Assembly: GCF_030553055.1 (NCBI RefSeq)
Contig: NZ_CP130713.1
Coordinates: 4,712,001-4,776,000, forward strand
Reading direction: 5' to 3'
DNA: 64,000 bases
Source of the DNA: Streptomyces sp. XD-27
Lineage (GTDB): Bacteria; Actinomycetota; Actinomycetes; Streptomycetales; Streptomycetaceae
Shown here: positions 32,241 to 43,235 of the stretch, piece by piece
How positions within the stretch are numbered: the first letter of the stretch is position 1
Layout: every line of letters begins with the position of its first letter
Made by a program: the position numbers and the translations under genes
The notes under the pieces: generated by a model
Seen by the model: only the letters and a program-made list of their open reading frames with translations
Told to the model about the DNA's origin: nothing
The model's database searches: none

Positions 32241-32493
32241 GCACGCAAGACTGCCTGGCCTGCGGGTTCGGCGCCATGGGGTTCGTGGGGTGTGCGGAAG
32301 GGGGATATCCCACCGCCCGCGGGGACGGGCGATCGCCAGGCGCGACGGCCCGCCGGACAGCGGGAGCACCGCATGCCGGACAGGCGGTCCACCCGCGATC
32401 GGCAGGGCCTAGACTCCCGTGCGTACGGATCGTCGGACACACCTCGTATCGACGAACAGCAGGCCAGCAGGCAGACAGGGAGCGAGGGGCGAC
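32241..32493. promoter_or_regulatory. Divergent region between kinase 2 and nuoA2
   Basis: This gap must hold the promoters of the second nuo cluster and of kinase 2. A -10-like TAGACT lies at 32410-32415 on the plus strand, 79 bases before the nuoA2 start. I see no convincing -35 for it, nor a clear operator. Confidence 0.3.
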
Positions 32494-32919
32494 GTGCCGG
32501 AGGCGACGACCGTGCGCACCACGACGGGTGCCCACCATGTCCAGCTCGCGGCCGACTACTTCCACAGCTACTCGGTAGTCGGTCTGATGGGCGTCGTCGG
32601 CGTGCTCTTCGTCGCCATGGCCTTCGGCGCCGGACGGCTGCTGCGTCCGGTGGTGCCGACGCCGGAGAAACTGCTCACCTACGAGTGCGGCGTGGACCCG
32701 GTCGGCGAGGGCTGGGCGCACACCCAGATCCGCTACTACGTCTACGCCTTCCTGTACGTGATCTTCGCGGTGGACGCGATCTTCCTGTTCCCCTGGGCCA
32801 CGGTGTTCGCCGCGCCGGGCTTCGGCGGGACGACGCTGGTGGAGATGTTCCTCTTCCTCGGCTTCCTCGCCGTCGGATTGCTGTATGCATGGAAGAAGGG
32901 CGTCCTCGCATGGACGTGA
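32494..32919 (+). CDS. nuoA2: NADH-quinone oxidoreductase-like subunit A, second cluster
   Basis: NuoA (ND3 type) is a three-helix subunit whose mobile loop lies at the quinone entry. The 141-residue protein has three hydrophobic helices and the signature [20 protein letters not shown] with the conserved loop Cys. It then has [20 protein letters not shown] with the conserved acidic residue. GTG at 32494 follows GAGGGG. It opens the second nuo cluster and overlaps nuoB2 by ten bases. Confidence 0.93.
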   Translation: MPEATTVRTTTGAHHVQLAADYFHSYSVVGLMGVVGVLFVAMAFGAGRLLRPVVPTPEKLLTYECGVDPVGEGWAHTQIRYYVYAFLYVIFAVDAIFLFPWATVFAAPGFGGTTLVEMFLFLGFLAVGLLYAWKKGVLAWT

Positions 32920-33644
32920 GCCCCATGAACCCCGTGAGTCCCGTGAACCCCGCGACACCGGCGACCCCCGTGCCGCCGTCGGCCCCCTCCGCGCCCGAGC
33001 TCCTGCCCGAGCCCAGGCGGCTCGGCGTGCTGTCCCGGCTCGCCCCCGAGCCGATGAAGGTCGTCCTCAACTGGGGACGCCGCTACAGCCTGTGGGTCTT
33101 CAACTTCGGCCTCGCCTGCTGCGCCATCGAGTTCATCGCGGCGTCGATGGCCCGCCACGACTTCATCCGGCTCGGCGTGATCCCCTTCGCGCCGGGGCCG
33201 CGCCAGGCGGACCTGATGATCGTCTCCGGTACGGTCACGGACAAGATGGCGCCCGCGGTGAAGCGGCTGTACGAGCAGATGCCCGAGCCCAAGTACGTGA
33301 TCTCCTTCGGCGCCTGCTCCAACTGCGGCGGCCCCTACTGGGACTCGTACTCCGTCACCAAGGGTGTCGACCAGATCATCCCGGTCGACGTGTACGTTCC
33401 GGGCTGCCCGCCCCGGCCCGAGGCGCTGCTCCAGGGCATTCTCAAGCTCCAGGAGAAGATCGCGAACGAATCGCTGGGGCAGCGGTACGCGGCGCCGGGC
33501 GGCGGCCGTCCCTCCAGCGCGGCGCTGCGCAGCGGCCTGGTCGCGCCACCTCCGGCGCCGAGCGCTTCGGTGCCGGGTGCCTCGCTGCCGGGTGCTTCGC
33601 CGGGTACGCAGTCGGCGCCTTCTTCTAAGGAGGGCGAGCGATGA
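32910..33644 (+). CDS. nuoB2: NADH-quinone oxidoreductase-like subunit B, second cluster
   Basis: NuoB holds the last iron-sulfur cluster (N2), which gives electrons to quinone. All four ligands are present: the Cys pair in [10 protein letters not shown] (residues 70-71), then GACSNCGG and VPGCPPRP. The 244-residue protein has a Pro-rich N-terminal lead and a Ser/Pro/Ala-rich tail of about 50 residues ([13 protein letters not shown]) that ordinary NuoB proteins lack. It overlaps nuoC2 by four bases (ATGA). Confidence 0.93.
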   Translation: MDVSPMNPVSPVNPATPATPVPPSAPSAPELLPEPRRLGVLSRLAPEPMKVVLNWGRRYSLWVFNFGLACCAIEFIAASMARHDFIRLGVIPFAPGPRQADLMIVSGTVTDKMAPAVKRLYEQMPEPKYVISFGACSNCGGPYWDSYSVTKGVDQIIPVDVYVPGCPPRPEALLQGILKLQEKIANESLGQRYAAPGGGRPSSAALRSGLVAPPPAPSASVPGASLPGASPGTQSAPSSKEGER

Positions 33645-35254
33645 GCGCGCCTGAGGAGCGACCGGAGGGAACGGCCCGCGCTGCCACCGAGCCGGACGCG
33701 GGCGCGGCCGCCGCCCAGCCTGACGGTGCTGCCGGTGCGGCCGCCCCCGATGCGGACGGCGCGGTCGCCGCGCCGCCGGCCGTGGGCTGGCTGCCCGCGC
33801 CCGCCGAGGAGATCTTCGGCGAGGGCGCCACAGCCGAGGAGTCGTACGACCTGCTGACCGTCGACGTCCCCCCGAGCGCCTGGATCACCGCCCTGGAGGC
33901 GGCCCGCGACGGGCTCGGCTGCACCTACTTCGACTGGCTGAGCGCCGTCGACGAGCCCGGCACCGGCTTCCGCGTCGCCGCGCACGTGGTCGCGCTCGTG
34001 GAGCCGGGACCGGGGGCGGCGGCCGGCCGGGCCGCCGTACGCCGACTGCTCGTACGGACGACCGTGCCGCACGACGCGCCCGCGCTGCCCACCGCCACCG
34101 GCGTGTACGCGGGCGCGGCCTGGCACGAACGCGAGACGTACGAGATGTTCGGCGTCGCCTTCACCGACCACCCGCACCTCGTGCCGCTCCTGCTGCCCGA
34201 GGGCTTCGAAGGGCACCCGCTGCGCAAGGACTTCGTGCTGGCGGCGCGGGTCGCCAAGGCGTGGCCGGGGGCGAAGGAACCGGGCGAATCGGATCATGGC
34301 GGCCCCAAGCGGCGCCAGATGCTCCCGCCGGGTGTACCCGACCCGAACGAGTGGGGCCCGCTCAAGGGCCAGTTGCCGCCTGCCCCGGCGCGTCCGGCCC
34401 GTGCGGCCCGGGGCCCGCGGGCAGCGGGCGCGGCAGGAGCGGCGGGCCCGGCGGCGGCGGGCGAGCGCCCGGTACGCCGCGCGCGCAGCGCGAGCGCGGG
34501 ATCGGCCAGCCAGCGGGCGGAGGCCGACGGCGCGGCGACCGCGGCGCCGGAGGCCGCTGCTGCTGGTGCCGCTGCTGCTGGTGCCGGTGCCGGTGCCGGG
34601 GCCCCGGCGGCGCCGCGCCGTGCACGCAGTGCGAGCGAGGGGTCCACGAGTCAGCGCGCGGGCGCCGAGCGGCCCGCGCGGCGGGCGCGCAGCGCGAGTG
34701 AGGGCTCGGCCGGTCAGCGGGCGGAGGGCACGGCCACGGCACCGGAGGCCGTCGCTCCGGAATCCGCGCCGGACACGACGCCGACGGAATCCGCGCCGGA
34801 CACGACGCCGCCGGAGTCCGCCGCTCCGGACGCCGGTGCCGCTGCTGCGGAGACCGCCGGGACCGCCGTGCCGCGCGGTGCCGGCGAGGGCCCGGTGGGC
34901 CAGGCGGCGGACGCGGGCGCCCGGCGCCCGGCGGCGCCGCGCACGCGCTCGTCCGACGCGCCGTGGCACCACGCCCGCCCGGCGTTCGACGAGGGCGAGC
35001 CGAAGCCGGAGGCGAAGGACGCACCCCCCGCCGACGAGGCGAAACCCACGGAAGCGAGCGGCACGGGCGGCGACACCGCCGCTTCCGGCCCCGCCGAAGC
35101 GAGCGACACGGCCGAGGCCACCGGCCCCGGAACCGGTGACTCCGCCGCGACGGACGACGCGGCCGAGACAAGCCGCACCCCCGGGGACGCCGCTGGCGGC
35201 ACCACCGGCACCGACCACGACACCACCCGGACCCACGACGGAGGCGACACGTGA
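33641..35254 (+). CDS. nuoC2: NADH-quinone oxidoreductase-like subunit C with long repeat-rich tail, second cluster
   Basis: NuoC is a peripheral-arm subunit that packs beside NuoD and NuoB. The NuoC domain lies at about residues 50-205, ending in the signature [17 protein letters not shown] and [12 protein letters not shown]. The last 330 or so of 537 residues are low-complexity Ala, Pro, Ser, Thr and Glu with internal repeats. Three copies of RARSAS(A/E)GS with QRA after it, and copies of ESAPDTTP, are visible. The tail is probably disordered. There is no NuoD domain in this protein and no nuoD gene follows, so the usual C-D partnership is missing. Confidence 0.85.
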   Translation: MSAPEERPEGTARAATEPDAGAAAAQPDGAAGAAAPDADGAVAAPPAVGWLPAPAEEIFGEGATAEESYDLLTVDVPPSAWITALEAARDGLGCTYFDWLSAVDEPGTGFRVAAHVVALVEPGPGAAAGRAAVRRLLVRTTVPHDAPALPTATGVYAGAAWHERETYEMFGVAFTDHPHLVPLLLPEGFEGHPLRKDFVLAARVAKAWPGAKEPGESDHGGPKRRQMLPPGVPDPNEWGPLKGQLPPAPARPARAARGPRAAGAAGAAGPAAAGERPVRRARSASAGSASQRAEADGAATAAPEAAAAGAAAAGAGAGAGAPAAPRRARSASEGSTSQRAGAERPARRARSASEGSAGQRAEGTATAPEAVAPESAPDTTPTESAPDTTPPESAAPDAGAAAAETAGTAVPRGAGEGPVGQAADAGARRPAAPRTRSSDAPWHHARPAFDEGEPKPEAKDAPPADEAKPTEASGTGGDTAASGPAEASDTAEATGPGTGDSAATDDAAETSRTPGDAAGGTTGTDHDTTRTHDGGDT

Positions 35255-36213
35255 ACGACGTCCTCGACGTCGCGCTGCGACTGCTCGCCGTATTCCTCGT
35301 CTTCCTGGTGTTCCCACTGGTCGTCGGGCAGACCGAGCACAAGGTCATGGCCCACATGCAGGGCCGTCTCGGGCCGATGTACGCCGGCGGGTTCCACGGC
35401 TGGGCCCAGCTGGTCGCGGACGGGGTGAAGTTCGCGCAGAAGGAAGACGTCGTGCCCGCCGGGGCCGACCGGCGGATCTTCCAGCTCGCGCCCGCCATCG
35501 CGCTCCTGCCGTACCTCGTCGTGCTCGTCGCCATACCGATCGGCCCGGACAACGCCGTCGGCCAGTTCGTGGACGCGGGGATCTTCTTCGTCCTCGCCGT
35601 CATGGGCGTGGGCGTGCTCGGCTCGCTCATGGCCGGGTGGGCCTCGGCCAACAAGTTCTCGCTGCTCGGCGGTCTGCGGACGGCCGCGCAGCTCATGGCG
35701 TACGAGCTGCCGATGCTGCTCACCGCCGCCTCCGTGGCGATGGCGGCCGGTACGGTCTCGCTGCCCGGGATCCTCGACGCGTTCGAGTGGTGGTGGGTGC
35801 CCTGGCAGATCGTCGGCGGACTCGTGTTCTTCACCGCCGGGCTCGCCGAGCTCCAGCGCCCGCCGTTCGACGCGCCGATCGCCGACTCCGAGATCATCTT
35901 CGGCGCGTACACCGAGTACACGGGCCTGCGCTTCGCACTGTTCCTGCTCGCCGAGTACGCGGGCATCGTCGTGCTGTGCGCGCTGACCACGGTGCTCTTC
36001 CTCGGCGGCTGGCACGGCCCCTATCCCGACGGCCTGGGCTGGCTGTGGATGCTGCTGAAGACCGCCGTCCTGGCCTTCGTGGTCATCTGGCTCCGGGTGA
36101 CCTACCCCCGGCTCCGCGAGGACCAGCTGCAGAAGTTCGCCTGGACCCTCCTCATCCCGCTCGCACTCGCCCAGATCGCCCTCACCGGCGTCGTCAAGGT
36201 GGTGATCTCCTGA
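35251..36213 (+). CDS. nuoH2: NADH-quinone oxidoreductase-like subunit H, second cluster
   Basis: The 320-residue paralogue of the first cluster's NuoH is shorter because it lacks the hydrophilic tail. It has about eight helices and the loops [20 protein letters not shown] and [20 protein letters not shown]. In the second loop the family's [11 protein letters not shown] reads [11 protein letters not shown]. It loses the typical Asn and the acidic residue after Pro, but the preceding Glu is kept. The GTG start overlaps nuoC2 and the stop overlaps nuoI2 (TGATG). Confidence 0.92.
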   Translation: MNDVLDVALRLLAVFLVFLVFPLVVGQTEHKVMAHMQGRLGPMYAGGFHGWAQLVADGVKFAQKEDVVPAGADRRIFQLAPAIALLPYLVVLVAIPIGPDNAVGQFVDAGIFFVLAVMGVGVLGSLMAGWASANKFSLLGGLRTAAQLMAYELPMLLTAASVAMAAGTVSLPGILDAFEWWWVPWQIVGGLVFFTAGLAELQRPPFDAPIADSEIIFGAYTEYTGLRFALFLLAEYAGIVVLCALTTVLFLGGWHGPYPDGLGWLWMLLKTAVLAFVVIWLRVTYPRLREDQLQKFAWTLLIPLALAQIALTGVVKVVIS

Positions 36214-36842
36214 TGGGCATCCCCGGATCCGGCCTGGCCAAGGGCCTGGCCGTCACCCTGCGCACGATGACACGCAAGACGCAGACCGTGCAGTACCCGG
36301 ACGTGCAGCCCGAACTGCCGCCGCGTACGCGCGGTGTGATCGGGCTGTTCGAGGAGAACTGCACCGTGTGCATGCTCTGCGCGCGCGAGTGCCCGGACTG
36401 GTGCATCTACATCGACTCCCACAAGGAGACGGTGCCGCCCGCCGCCCCCGGTGGGCGCGAGCGCAGCCGCAACGTGCTGGACCGCTTCGCCATCGACTTC
36501 TCGCTGTGCATGTACTGCGGTATCTGCATCGAGGTGTGCCCCTTCGACGCGCTGTTCTGGTCGCCGGAGTTCGAGTACGCCGAGACGGACATCCGCGACC
36601 TCACCCACGAGCGCGACAAGCTCCGCGAGTGGATGTGGACGGTGCCCGCGCCGCCCGCGCTGGACCCGGGTGCCGAGGAGCCCAAGGAGATCGCCGCGGC
36701 CCGCAAGGCAGCGGAGAAGCTGGCCGCCCAGGAGCAGGCCGCCGCTCAAGAGCAGGCCGCCGCCCAGGAGCAGGCCGCCGGGCAGCAGCAGGCCGCCGGG
36801 CAGCAGCAGGCCGCCGAACAGCCGCGGGAGGGCGACGCGTGA
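36213..36842 (+). CDS. nuoI2: NADH-quinone oxidoreductase-like subunit I with Gln-rich repeat tail, second cluster
   Basis: The 209-residue two-cluster ferredoxin subunit has both 4Fe-4S motifs: [12 protein letters not shown] and [12 protein letters not shown]. It starts [19 protein letters not shown]. The last 40 or so residues are an Ala/Gln/Glu-rich tail made by an 18-bp coding repeat (AAAQEQ and AAGQQQ units), likely a helical or coiled extension. The stop and start overlap with neighbours as in the rest of the cluster. Confidence 0.92.
   Translation: MGIPGSGLAKGLAVTLRTMTRKTQTVQYPDVQPELPPRTRGVIGLFEENCTVCMLCARECPDWCIYIDSHKETVPPAAPGGRERSRNVLDRFAIDFSLCMYCGICIEVCPFDALFWSPEFEYAETDIRDLTHERDKLREWMWTVPAPPALDPGAEEPKEIAAARKAAEKLAAQEQAAAQEQAAAQEQAAGQQQAAGQQQAAEQPREGDA
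36723..36821 (+). repeat. Tandem 18-bp coding repeat in nuoI2
   Basis: Five units and a partial one of the type GCCGCCGCCCAGGAGCAG or GCCGCCGGGCAGCAGCAG. They encode [29 protein letters not shown] and AAEQ in frame. Confidence 0.9.
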
Positions 36843-37450
36843 CCCTCGCCGCCGCACATCACACCGCACAGCTTGCCGCCGCACAGCACGGCTTCCTCTC
36901 CCCGACCGGGGTGGAGATCGCCTTCCTCCTCGTCGCCGTCGCCACCTTCGGCGCGGCCGTCATCACCGTCACCACCAAGCAGCTGGTGCACGCCGCCCTC
37001 TGGCTCGTCGTGGCGCTCGGCGGACTCGCCGTGGAGTACCTCCTGCTCACAGCCGAGTTCATCGCCTGGGTGCAGGTGCTCATCTACGTCGGTTCCGTCG
37101 TGGTCCTCCTCCTGTTCGGGCTGATGCTGACCAAGGCCCCCATCGGCCGCTCCCCGGACGCCGACTCCGGCAACCGCTGGGCCGCGCTGGCGGTGGCCGT
37201 CGCCGCCGCGGCCACCCTGATCTGGGTGGTCGTGGACGCCTTCCGGTCCACCTGGATCAACGTCGAGGGCGCGGTGCAGGGTTCCACCGCGGTCACCGGC
37301 GAGAGCCTGTTCCGGCACTGGGTGCTGCCGTTCGAGGCGCTGTCGGTGCTGCTGCTCGCCGCCCTCGTCGGCGCCATCGTCCTGTCCCGTAAGACCGGCG
37401 AAGCCCGCAAGGCCGACGGAGCCCGCAGGGCCAACGAGGAGAAGCGCTGA
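36839..37450 (+). CDS. nuoJ2: NADH-quinone oxidoreductase-like subunit J, second cluster
   Basis: The 203-residue ND6-type protein has five hydrophobic segments. Helix 3 reads [20 protein letters not shown], the family's key segment. It ends with a short basic tail and lacks the long acidic tail of the first cluster's NuoJ. The GTG start overlaps the nuoI2 stop. ATG of nuoK2 overlaps its stop (TGATG). Confidence 0.92.
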   Translation: MTLAAAHHTAQLAAAQHGFLSPTGVEIAFLLVAVATFGAAVITVTTKQLVHAALWLVVALGGLAVEYLLLTAEFIAWVQVLIYVGSVVVLLLFGLMLTKAPIGRSPDADSGNRWAALAVAVAAAATLIWVVVDAFRSTWINVEGAVQGSTAVTGESLFRHWVLPFEALSVLLLAALVGAIVLSRKTGEARKADGARRANEEKR

Positions 37451-37818
37451 TGCACCTCGCCTACCCGGCCGTCCTCGCCGCCCTGCTCTTCTGCACCGGC
37501 CTGTACGGCGTCCTCGCCCGGCGCAACGCGATCCTGGTCCTGATGTCCGTCGAGCTGATGCTCAACGCCGTCAACCTCAACCTCGTCGCCTTCGACGTCT
37601 GGCTCCGCGACACCCTGCACGCCGGTCAGGCGCTCACCCTGTTCATCATCGCCATCGCCGCCGCCGAGATCGGCATCGGCCTGGCCATCGTCCTGCTCGT
37701 GTACCGCAACCGCGGCACGGCCGACGTCGACAAGCTCACCGACCTCGCCGAGGAGTCCGAAGCCGCGCGGGCGGCCGACGGCGACGGCGCGCAGGAGAAG
37801 GCGGAGGCCGCCGCGTGA
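37450..37818 (+). CDS. nuoK2: NADH-quinone oxidoreductase-like subunit K, second cluster
   Basis: The 122-residue three-helix protein keeps [18 protein letters not shown] with the conserved Glu, and [20 protein letters not shown] in helix 3. A hydrophilic tail of about 25 residues ([13 protein letters not shown]) extends past the normal family end. It overlaps nuoL2 by four bases (GTGA). Confidence 0.93.
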   Translation: MHLAYPAVLAALLFCTGLYGVLARRNAILVLMSVELMLNAVNLNLVAFDVWLRDTLHAGQALTLFIIAIAAAEIGIGLAIVLLVYRNRGTADVDKLTDLAEESEAARAADGDGAQEKAEAAA

Positions 37819-39881
37819 CGACCACGACCACCGCCGTCCTCGTTCCGCTGCTGCCCTTCCTCGGCGCCCTCGCGGGCCTGCTGCTGGGCCGCCGCGCCCC
37901 CGGCTTCGTACGGCCCCTGGCCGTGCTGCCGACCCTCGCCGCCGCCGCCCTCGCGGTCGTCGTCGCCGTACGGCAGGGCGGGGGAGCGGGGATCCACGCC
38001 GCCACCCGGCTCACGGACACCGGCTCGATCCCGATCGACCTCGCGCTGCACGTCGACGGCTTCGCCGCGCTGGTCGCGGTGCTGGTCGGAGTGGTCGCGA
38101 CCTGCGTGCAGATCTACTCCACCGGCTATCTGCGCGACGACCCGCGCTACGCCTCGTACGCCGCGCTCGTCTCCCTCTTCACCTCCGCGATGCTGCTCGT
38201 CGTCTACTCCGACGACCTGATGGTGCTGCTGGTGGGCTGGGAGATCATGGGCATCTGCTCGTACTTCCTGGTCGGCCACTACTGGGAGACGGCGGCCGCC
38301 CGCTCCGCCTCCCTCAAGGCGTTCCTGGTCACCAAGCTCGGCGACGTACCGTTCCTGATCGGCATCTTCGCGCTCGCCGCCGACGCGGGCACGTTCCGGA
38401 TCAGCACCATCTACACCCGGCTGACCTCCTCCGTCTCCGACTTCCAGCTCGACCACCCCACCCTCGTCGCGCTGCTGCTGCTGGCCGGGGTGGCGGGCAA
38501 GTCGGCGCAGTTCCCGCTGCACACCTGGCTGCCCGACGCGATGGCCGGCCCCACCCCCGTCTCCGCGCTGATCCACGCCGCCACCATGGTCGCGGCGGGC
38601 GTCTACTTCATCGCCCGGCTGCTGCCCGTCTTCGCCGCCTCCGCCGCCGCGCTCGTCGTGCTCGCGGTCGTCGCGGCCGTCACCATGGTCGGCTCGGCGC
38701 TCGCCGCGCTCGCCCAGGACGACATCAAACGCGTCCTCGCCTACTCGACCATCGGCCAGCTCGGCTACATGACCGGCGCCCTGGCCGTGGGCGACCGCGG
38801 CGCGGCCGTGTTCCACCTGATCAGCCACGGCGCGTTCAAGGCGCTGCTCTTCCTCGCCGCGGGCGTGATCATCCACGCGGCCGGTACGAACTCCCTGTCC
38901 GCGATGGCCCGGATGGGCGGCGTCGCCAAGAAGGCCCCCGACGCGTACTGGACGCTGACCATCGGCCTGCTGGCGCTCGCCGCGCTTCCCCCGTTCAGCG
39001 GCTTCTTCTCCAAGGAGGCCGTCCTCGGCGCCGCCGAGCACACCGCCCTCGGCCACGAGCACGGCGTCCCCGCCGGCGTCGGCTGGACCGTCCTGGTCGC
39101 CGGGCTCGCCACCGCCCTGCTCACCGCCGGGTACGCCGCCCGGCTGTGGCTGCTGGCCGGAGCGCCCGGCCGCCCCACCGGCACCGGCGCGCCCGCGGGC
39201 ACCGCCGACATCGCCGGGGCCGCCGTCGCGCCCGAAGAGCCCCAGGCCGCGCACCCGGCCCGTATCCCGGTCGTCATGAACGCCGTGCTCTGGGTCCTCG
39301 CGGTCCCCGCCCTCGCCTCCGGCCTGCTCTTCGGCGTCCTTCCGGACTGGTTCGACGACCGCTCGCTCGCCCCCACCCTGGCCACCTCCGTCCTCGGCAC
39401 CGGCCTCGCCCTGGTCGGCGCCCTCGTCACCTACGCGGCCTGGCGGCACACCACCGCCCTGGCCGCCCGTGCCCCGCTCGGCCCGGTCATCGTCCCGCCC
39501 GCCCGCGAGCCCGCCGTCACCGAGGCCGAGGCCATCGAGGAGCACGACGAGGTCTACGGAGCCGCGGCGCCGCCCGACCCCGCGGACCCCGGCCGCCTCC
39601 TGCTGGGCCCGCTGCACCGGCACGCCGCGACCGGCTTCCACCTCGACGCCGTGTACGCCGCGCTGTTCGTCCGCCCCGTGCGCGCCGCCGCCGGCCTGGT
39701 GCGGTTCCTCGACCGCGAGGTCGTCGACACCTACGTACGCGGCGCGGGCACCGCGCCCCGCCTGCTCGGCGCGGCCGTCCGCCGCGCCCAGACCGGCAAT
39801 GTGCAGACCTACCTCAGCGCACTGCTCGCGGGATCCCTCGTCCTGGCCGTCGCCGCCGTCCTCGTCGCAGCCGGAGCCTGA
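37815..39881 (+). CDS. nuoL2: NADH-quinone oxidoreductase-like subunit L, second cluster
   Basis: The 688-residue ND5-type protein has [18 protein letters not shown], and [20 protein letters not shown] with the conserved channel Lys. [16 protein letters not shown] follows. A hydrophilic Gly/Ala/Pro insert ([20 protein letters not shown]) splits the later helices, before the C-terminal lateral-helix region. The protein is intact, unlike its neighbour nuoM2, which starts three bases after its stop. Confidence 0.94.
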   Translation: MTTTTTAVLVPLLPFLGALAGLLLGRRAPGFVRPLAVLPTLAAAALAVVVAVRQGGGAGIHAATRLTDTGSIPIDLALHVDGFAALVAVLVGVVATCVQIYSTGYLRDDPRYASYAALVSLFTSAMLLVVYSDDLMVLLVGWEIMGICSYFLVGHYWETAAARSASLKAFLVTKLGDVPFLIGIFALAADAGTFRISTIYTRLTSSVSDFQLDHPTLVALLLLAGVAGKSAQFPLHTWLPDAMAGPTPVSALIHAATMVAAGVYFIARLLPVFAASAAALVVLAVVAAVTMVGSALAALAQDDIKRVLAYSTIGQLGYMTGALAVGDRGAAVFHLISHGAFKALLFLAAGVIIHAAGTNSLSAMARMGGVAKKAPDAYWTLTIGLLALAALPPFSGFFSKEAVLGAAEHTALGHEHGVPAGVGWTVLVAGLATALLTAGYAARLWLLAGAPGRPTGTGAPAGTADIAGAAVAPEEPQAAHPARIPVVMNAVLWVLAVPALASGLLFGVLPDWFDDRSLAPTLATSVLGTGLALVGALVTYAAWRHTTALAARAPLGPVIVPPAREPAVTEAEAIEEHDEVYGAAAPPDPADPGRLLLGPLHRHAATGFHLDAVYAALFVRPVRAAAGLVRFLDREVVDTYVRGAGTAPRLLGAAVRRAQTGNVQTYLSALLAGSLVLAVAAVLVAAGA

Positions 39882-39884
39882 CCC

Positions 39885-41503
39885 GTGAACCACACCGCCA
39901 TGCAGCTCCTCCTCGCGGCCCTCGTCGTGCTCCCCCTGCTCGGCGCCGTCGCCGCCCTGCTCCCCGCCCCGCCCGGGCTCAAGGGCCGCGACCCCGACCA
40001 GGCGGTGCTGCGGCACGGCGTCACCGTCACCGGCGCCGTACTGGCCGCGGCCATCGCGCTGGCCGTCGGCTTCGACCACGACGAGCCGTCCCGGATGCAG
40101 GCGCAGACCGACCTCAGCTGGATCCCGGCCCTGGACATCCGCATCCACCTCGGCGTGGACGGCGTCTCGCTCCCCCTCCTCGTGCTGACCGCACTGCTGA
40201 CGTTCCTGTGCGCGCTCTACAGCTACAGCTCACCCCCAAGGGGCAGGGCACCAGCCCGAAGGCCTTCGTCGCCCTGCTGCTCGTCCTGGAGTCCGGCACC
40301 CTCGCGACCTTCGCCGTCCTCGACCTGATGCTGTTCTTCCTGGCGTTCGAGATGGTCCTCATCCCGATGTACTTCCTCATCAACCGCTGGGGCGGCGAGG
40401 ACCGGGAGCGCGCCGCCTGGCGGTTCATCCTCTACACGCTGCTCGGCTCGGTCGTCATGCTGCTCGGCCTCCTCCTCGTCGGCATCAAGGGCGGCACCTT
40501 CGACATGGTGGCACTCGCCACTGACAACGGGGCCGGCCTCAGCCACACCACGCAGCTCATCGCGGTCCTCGCCATCGGCATCGGGCTCGCCGTGAAGGCC
40601 CCGATGTGGCCGCTGCACAGCTGGCTGCCGGACGCCCACACCGCCGCGCCGACCGTCGGCTCCGTCCTGCTGGCGGGCGTCCTGCTCAAGATGGGCACGT
40701 ACGGTTTCGTACGGATCGTGCTGCCCATCGCGCCGGAGGGCGCGCACACCTTCGCCCCATACCTCGCGGCCTTCGCGGTCGTCGGCATCGTCTACGGGTC
40801 GCTCGCCTGCCTGGCCCTGGCCCGCACCGGCGCCAAGGGCGACCTCAAGCGGCTCATCGCGTACTCCTCGGTCGGCCACATGGGCTTCGTCCTGCTGGGC
40901 ATCGCCACCCTCACCCCGACCGGCGTGAACGGCGCGCTGTTCGCCAACATCGCCCACGGACTCATCACCGGCCTGCTGTTCTTCCTGGTCGGCGCGGTGA
41001 AGGAGCGCTGCGGCAGCACGGACCTCGACCAGCTCGCGGGCCGCACCGGCGCCGCGCTCTACGGCCGCGCCCCGCGGCTGGGCGGGCTGCTGGTCTTCGG
41101 CGCCGTCGCCTCCCTCGGGCTGCCGGGGCTCGCCGGGTTCTGGGGCGAGATGCTCGCCATGTTCGGCGCGTACGAGCCGGCCGCGGGCCTCAGCCGCCCG
41201 GCGTTCCTCACCTACCTCGCCGTCGCCGCCTTCGGCACGCTGCTGACGGCCGCGTACATGCTCGTCGTCGTACGCCGTGTCTGCATGGGCGACCCGGACG
41301 GCATCGGGGCCACGGGCGGGGCGGTCTCCGGAGGTGCCGGAAGCGGCACGGCCCCGGCCCGCGCCCTGCCCGACGTACGCGGCCACGAGTTCGCCGCCTG
41401 GACCCCGCTCGTCGTCCTCACCGTCCTCGCCGGACTCTGGCCCGCGGCCCTGATCGGCCTCAGCGACCCGGCCGTGCAGCAGCTTCTCGCAGGAGGCCAC
41501 TGA
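39885..41503 (+). pseudogene. nuoM2: NADH-quinone oxidoreductase-like subunit M, second cluster, frameshifted
   Basis: NuoM-type sequence is split over two frames. The first part starts at GTG 39885 and reads well to about ALYSYS. That frame then turns into Arg/Pro/Ser nonsense and stops at 40328. The second part is in the -1 frame from about 40229 and reads TPKGQGTSPKAFVALLLVLE, then FFLAFEMVLIPMYFLI and KAPMWPLHSWLPDAHTAAP, to the stop at 41503. The break lies near a run of five C (40233-40237) and fits loss of one base. Everything else is well conserved, so it is either a very recent mutation or a sequencing error. If the frame is restored the protein would be about 539 residues. Confidence 0.85.
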
Positions 41504-43077
41504 TGACCGCAAGCACCGTCAGTGCCGCGAACCTCGTCCAGTCCGTCGACTGGCTCGCGATCGCCCCGCCCACCATCGCCGCCCTGGCCGGGCTGGTCGT
41601 CCTCGTCGCCGACCTGTTCCTGCCCGAGCGCAACAAGCCCCTCCTGGGCTGGATCTCGGTCGCGAGCCTGGTCCTGGCCGGGCTCGCGCTGCTGCCGCTG
41701 CTCGACGGCGACCGCCGGACCTTCTGCCTGACCACCAGCGGCGACGGCGACGTGTGCTCCTATGTGGCCGACGAGTTCACGCTCGCCATCCAGTTCCTGG
41801 TGCTCGGCGGAGCCCTGCTGACGGCCCTGCTGTCCATCAACCCCGTGGCCGATCTCAAGCTCCCCGCGGGCGAGTTCTGGTTCCTGCTGCTGTCGGCCGT
41901 CGCGGGCGCGATGCTCCTGCCCGCCTCCCGCGACCTCGCCACCCTGGTCGTCGCCCTCGAAGTGGCCTCGCTGCCCGCCTTCGCGCTGGTGGGCATGCGG
42001 CGCGGCGACCGCCTCGCCTCCGAGGCCGCGCTCAAGTTCTTCCTGTCGTCCGTGACCGCGACCGCCGTCACGCTGCTCGGCATCAGCTTCGTCTACGCCG
42101 CCACCGGCAGCATGCACCTCACCGAGGTCGCCGACGGGCTCACCCACGTCGACCCGCAACTGGAGACGCTCGCCCAGACCGGCGTCGCCCTGACCCTGGT
42201 CGGCTTCGCCTTCAAGACCGCGGCCGTGCCGTTCCACTTCTGGGTGCCCGACACCTATGTGGGCGCGCCGCTGCCCGTGGCCGCCTACCTGTCCGTCATC
42301 GGCAAGGCCGTCGGCTTCACCGGCCTCATCCTGGTCACCGTCATCGCCTTCCCGGCGTACGACGACGTATGGGGCCCCGCCATGGCGGTCCTCGCCGCCG
42401 TGACCATGACGGCGGGCAACGTCGCCGCCCTGCGCCAGCGCCCCGAGCGCGCGCACAGCGCCGTACGGCTGCTCGCGTGGTCCTCCGTCGGCCAGGCGGG
42501 CTATCTGCTGGTGCCGGTGGCGGCCGCCGGATACGCCGACAGCTCCGGCGAGGCGACGCACGCGATCGGCTCCACCGTGGCGTACGCGCTGATGTACGCG
42601 GCCGTGAACCTCGGCGCCTTCGCGGTCGCCGCCCTGGTGGCCCGTACGAGCGCGGCGAACCGGATCACCGACTACCGGGGCCTGTACGCGACCAGCCCGC
42701 TGGCCGCGCTCTCCCTCGGCTTCTTCCTGCTCTGCCTGGCGGGGCTGCCGCCGGGCATCATCGGCCTCTTCGCCAAGGTCACGGTGTTCTCCGTGGCGGT
42801 GGACGCCGGGCTGGGCTGGCTGGCCGTCGTCATGGCCGTCAACGTGGTGATCGCGCTCTACTACTACCTCCAGTGGACGGCGGTCCTCTTCCGGAGCCGT
42901 GAGGTGACGGAGGCGGGCGAGGAAGCGGCCGCCGGGGGAGCGGCCGCCCAGGTCGCCGCACGGCCGGGCATCCCCGCCCCCCTCACCTCCGCCATCGGCC
43001 TGGCGGCCGTCGCCGGCGTCGTCCTGTCCGGAGCCCCGCAGCTCATCCTGCGCTTCGCCTCGGGCACGCTCCTGTAA
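41503..43077 (+). CDS. nuoN2: NADH-quinone oxidoreductase-like subunit N, second cluster
   Basis: The 524-residue ND2-type protein shows [40 protein letters not shown] with the conserved Lys, and [16 protein letters not shown]. The ATG overlaps the nuoM2 stop (TGATG) and an AGGAGG ribosome site precedes it. It closes the second cluster; 158 bases separate it from htpX. Confidence 0.94.
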   Translation: MTASTVSAANLVQSVDWLAIAPPTIAALAGLVVLVADLFLPERNKPLLGWISVASLVLAGLALLPLLDGDRRTFCLTTSGDGDVCSYVADEFTLAIQFLVLGGALLTALLSINPVADLKLPAGEFWFLLLSAVAGAMLLPASRDLATLVVALEVASLPAFALVGMRRGDRLASEAALKFFLSSVTATAVTLLGISFVYAATGSMHLTEVADGLTHVDPQLETLAQTGVALTLVGFAFKTAAVPFHFWVPDTYVGAPLPVAAYLSVIGKAVGFTGLILVTVIAFPAYDDVWGPAMAVLAAVTMTAGNVAALRQRPERAHSAVRLLAWSSVGQAGYLLVPVAAAGYADSSGEATHAIGSTVAYALMYAAVNLGAFAVAALVARTSAANRITDYRGLYATSPLAALSLGFFLLCLAGLPPGIIGLFAKVTVFSVAVDAGLGWLAVVMAVNVVIALYYYLQWTAVLFRSREVTEAGEEAAAGGAAAQVAARPGIPAPLTSAIGLAAVAGVVLSGAPQLILRFASGTLL

Positions 43078-43235
43078 CCCCTCGCCGGGGAACTCACACC
43101 GACGGCGTAATCGCACCCACAGTGCACAAGGGAACTGGTGCTCCTCGTCTGGCGTTGACCAGATCAGGAGGGTCCACTGGAAGGTGGATGGACCAGGCAA
43201 AGGGTTCCCCTGCCGCACCATTTGGAGGGCGTACC

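Noticed and set aside
40227..40245. Programmed -1 frameshift in nuoM2
   Set aside because: The C-run could allow slipping, but NuoM genes are not known to use recoding and the first cluster's nuoM is uninterrupted. A mutation or sequencing error is more likely, so I kept it as a frameshifted gene.
43122..43235. Longer htpX start upstream
   Set aside because: The extra 38 residues are not typical of HtpX, and GTG at 43236 has a strong ribosome site and gives the normal length.
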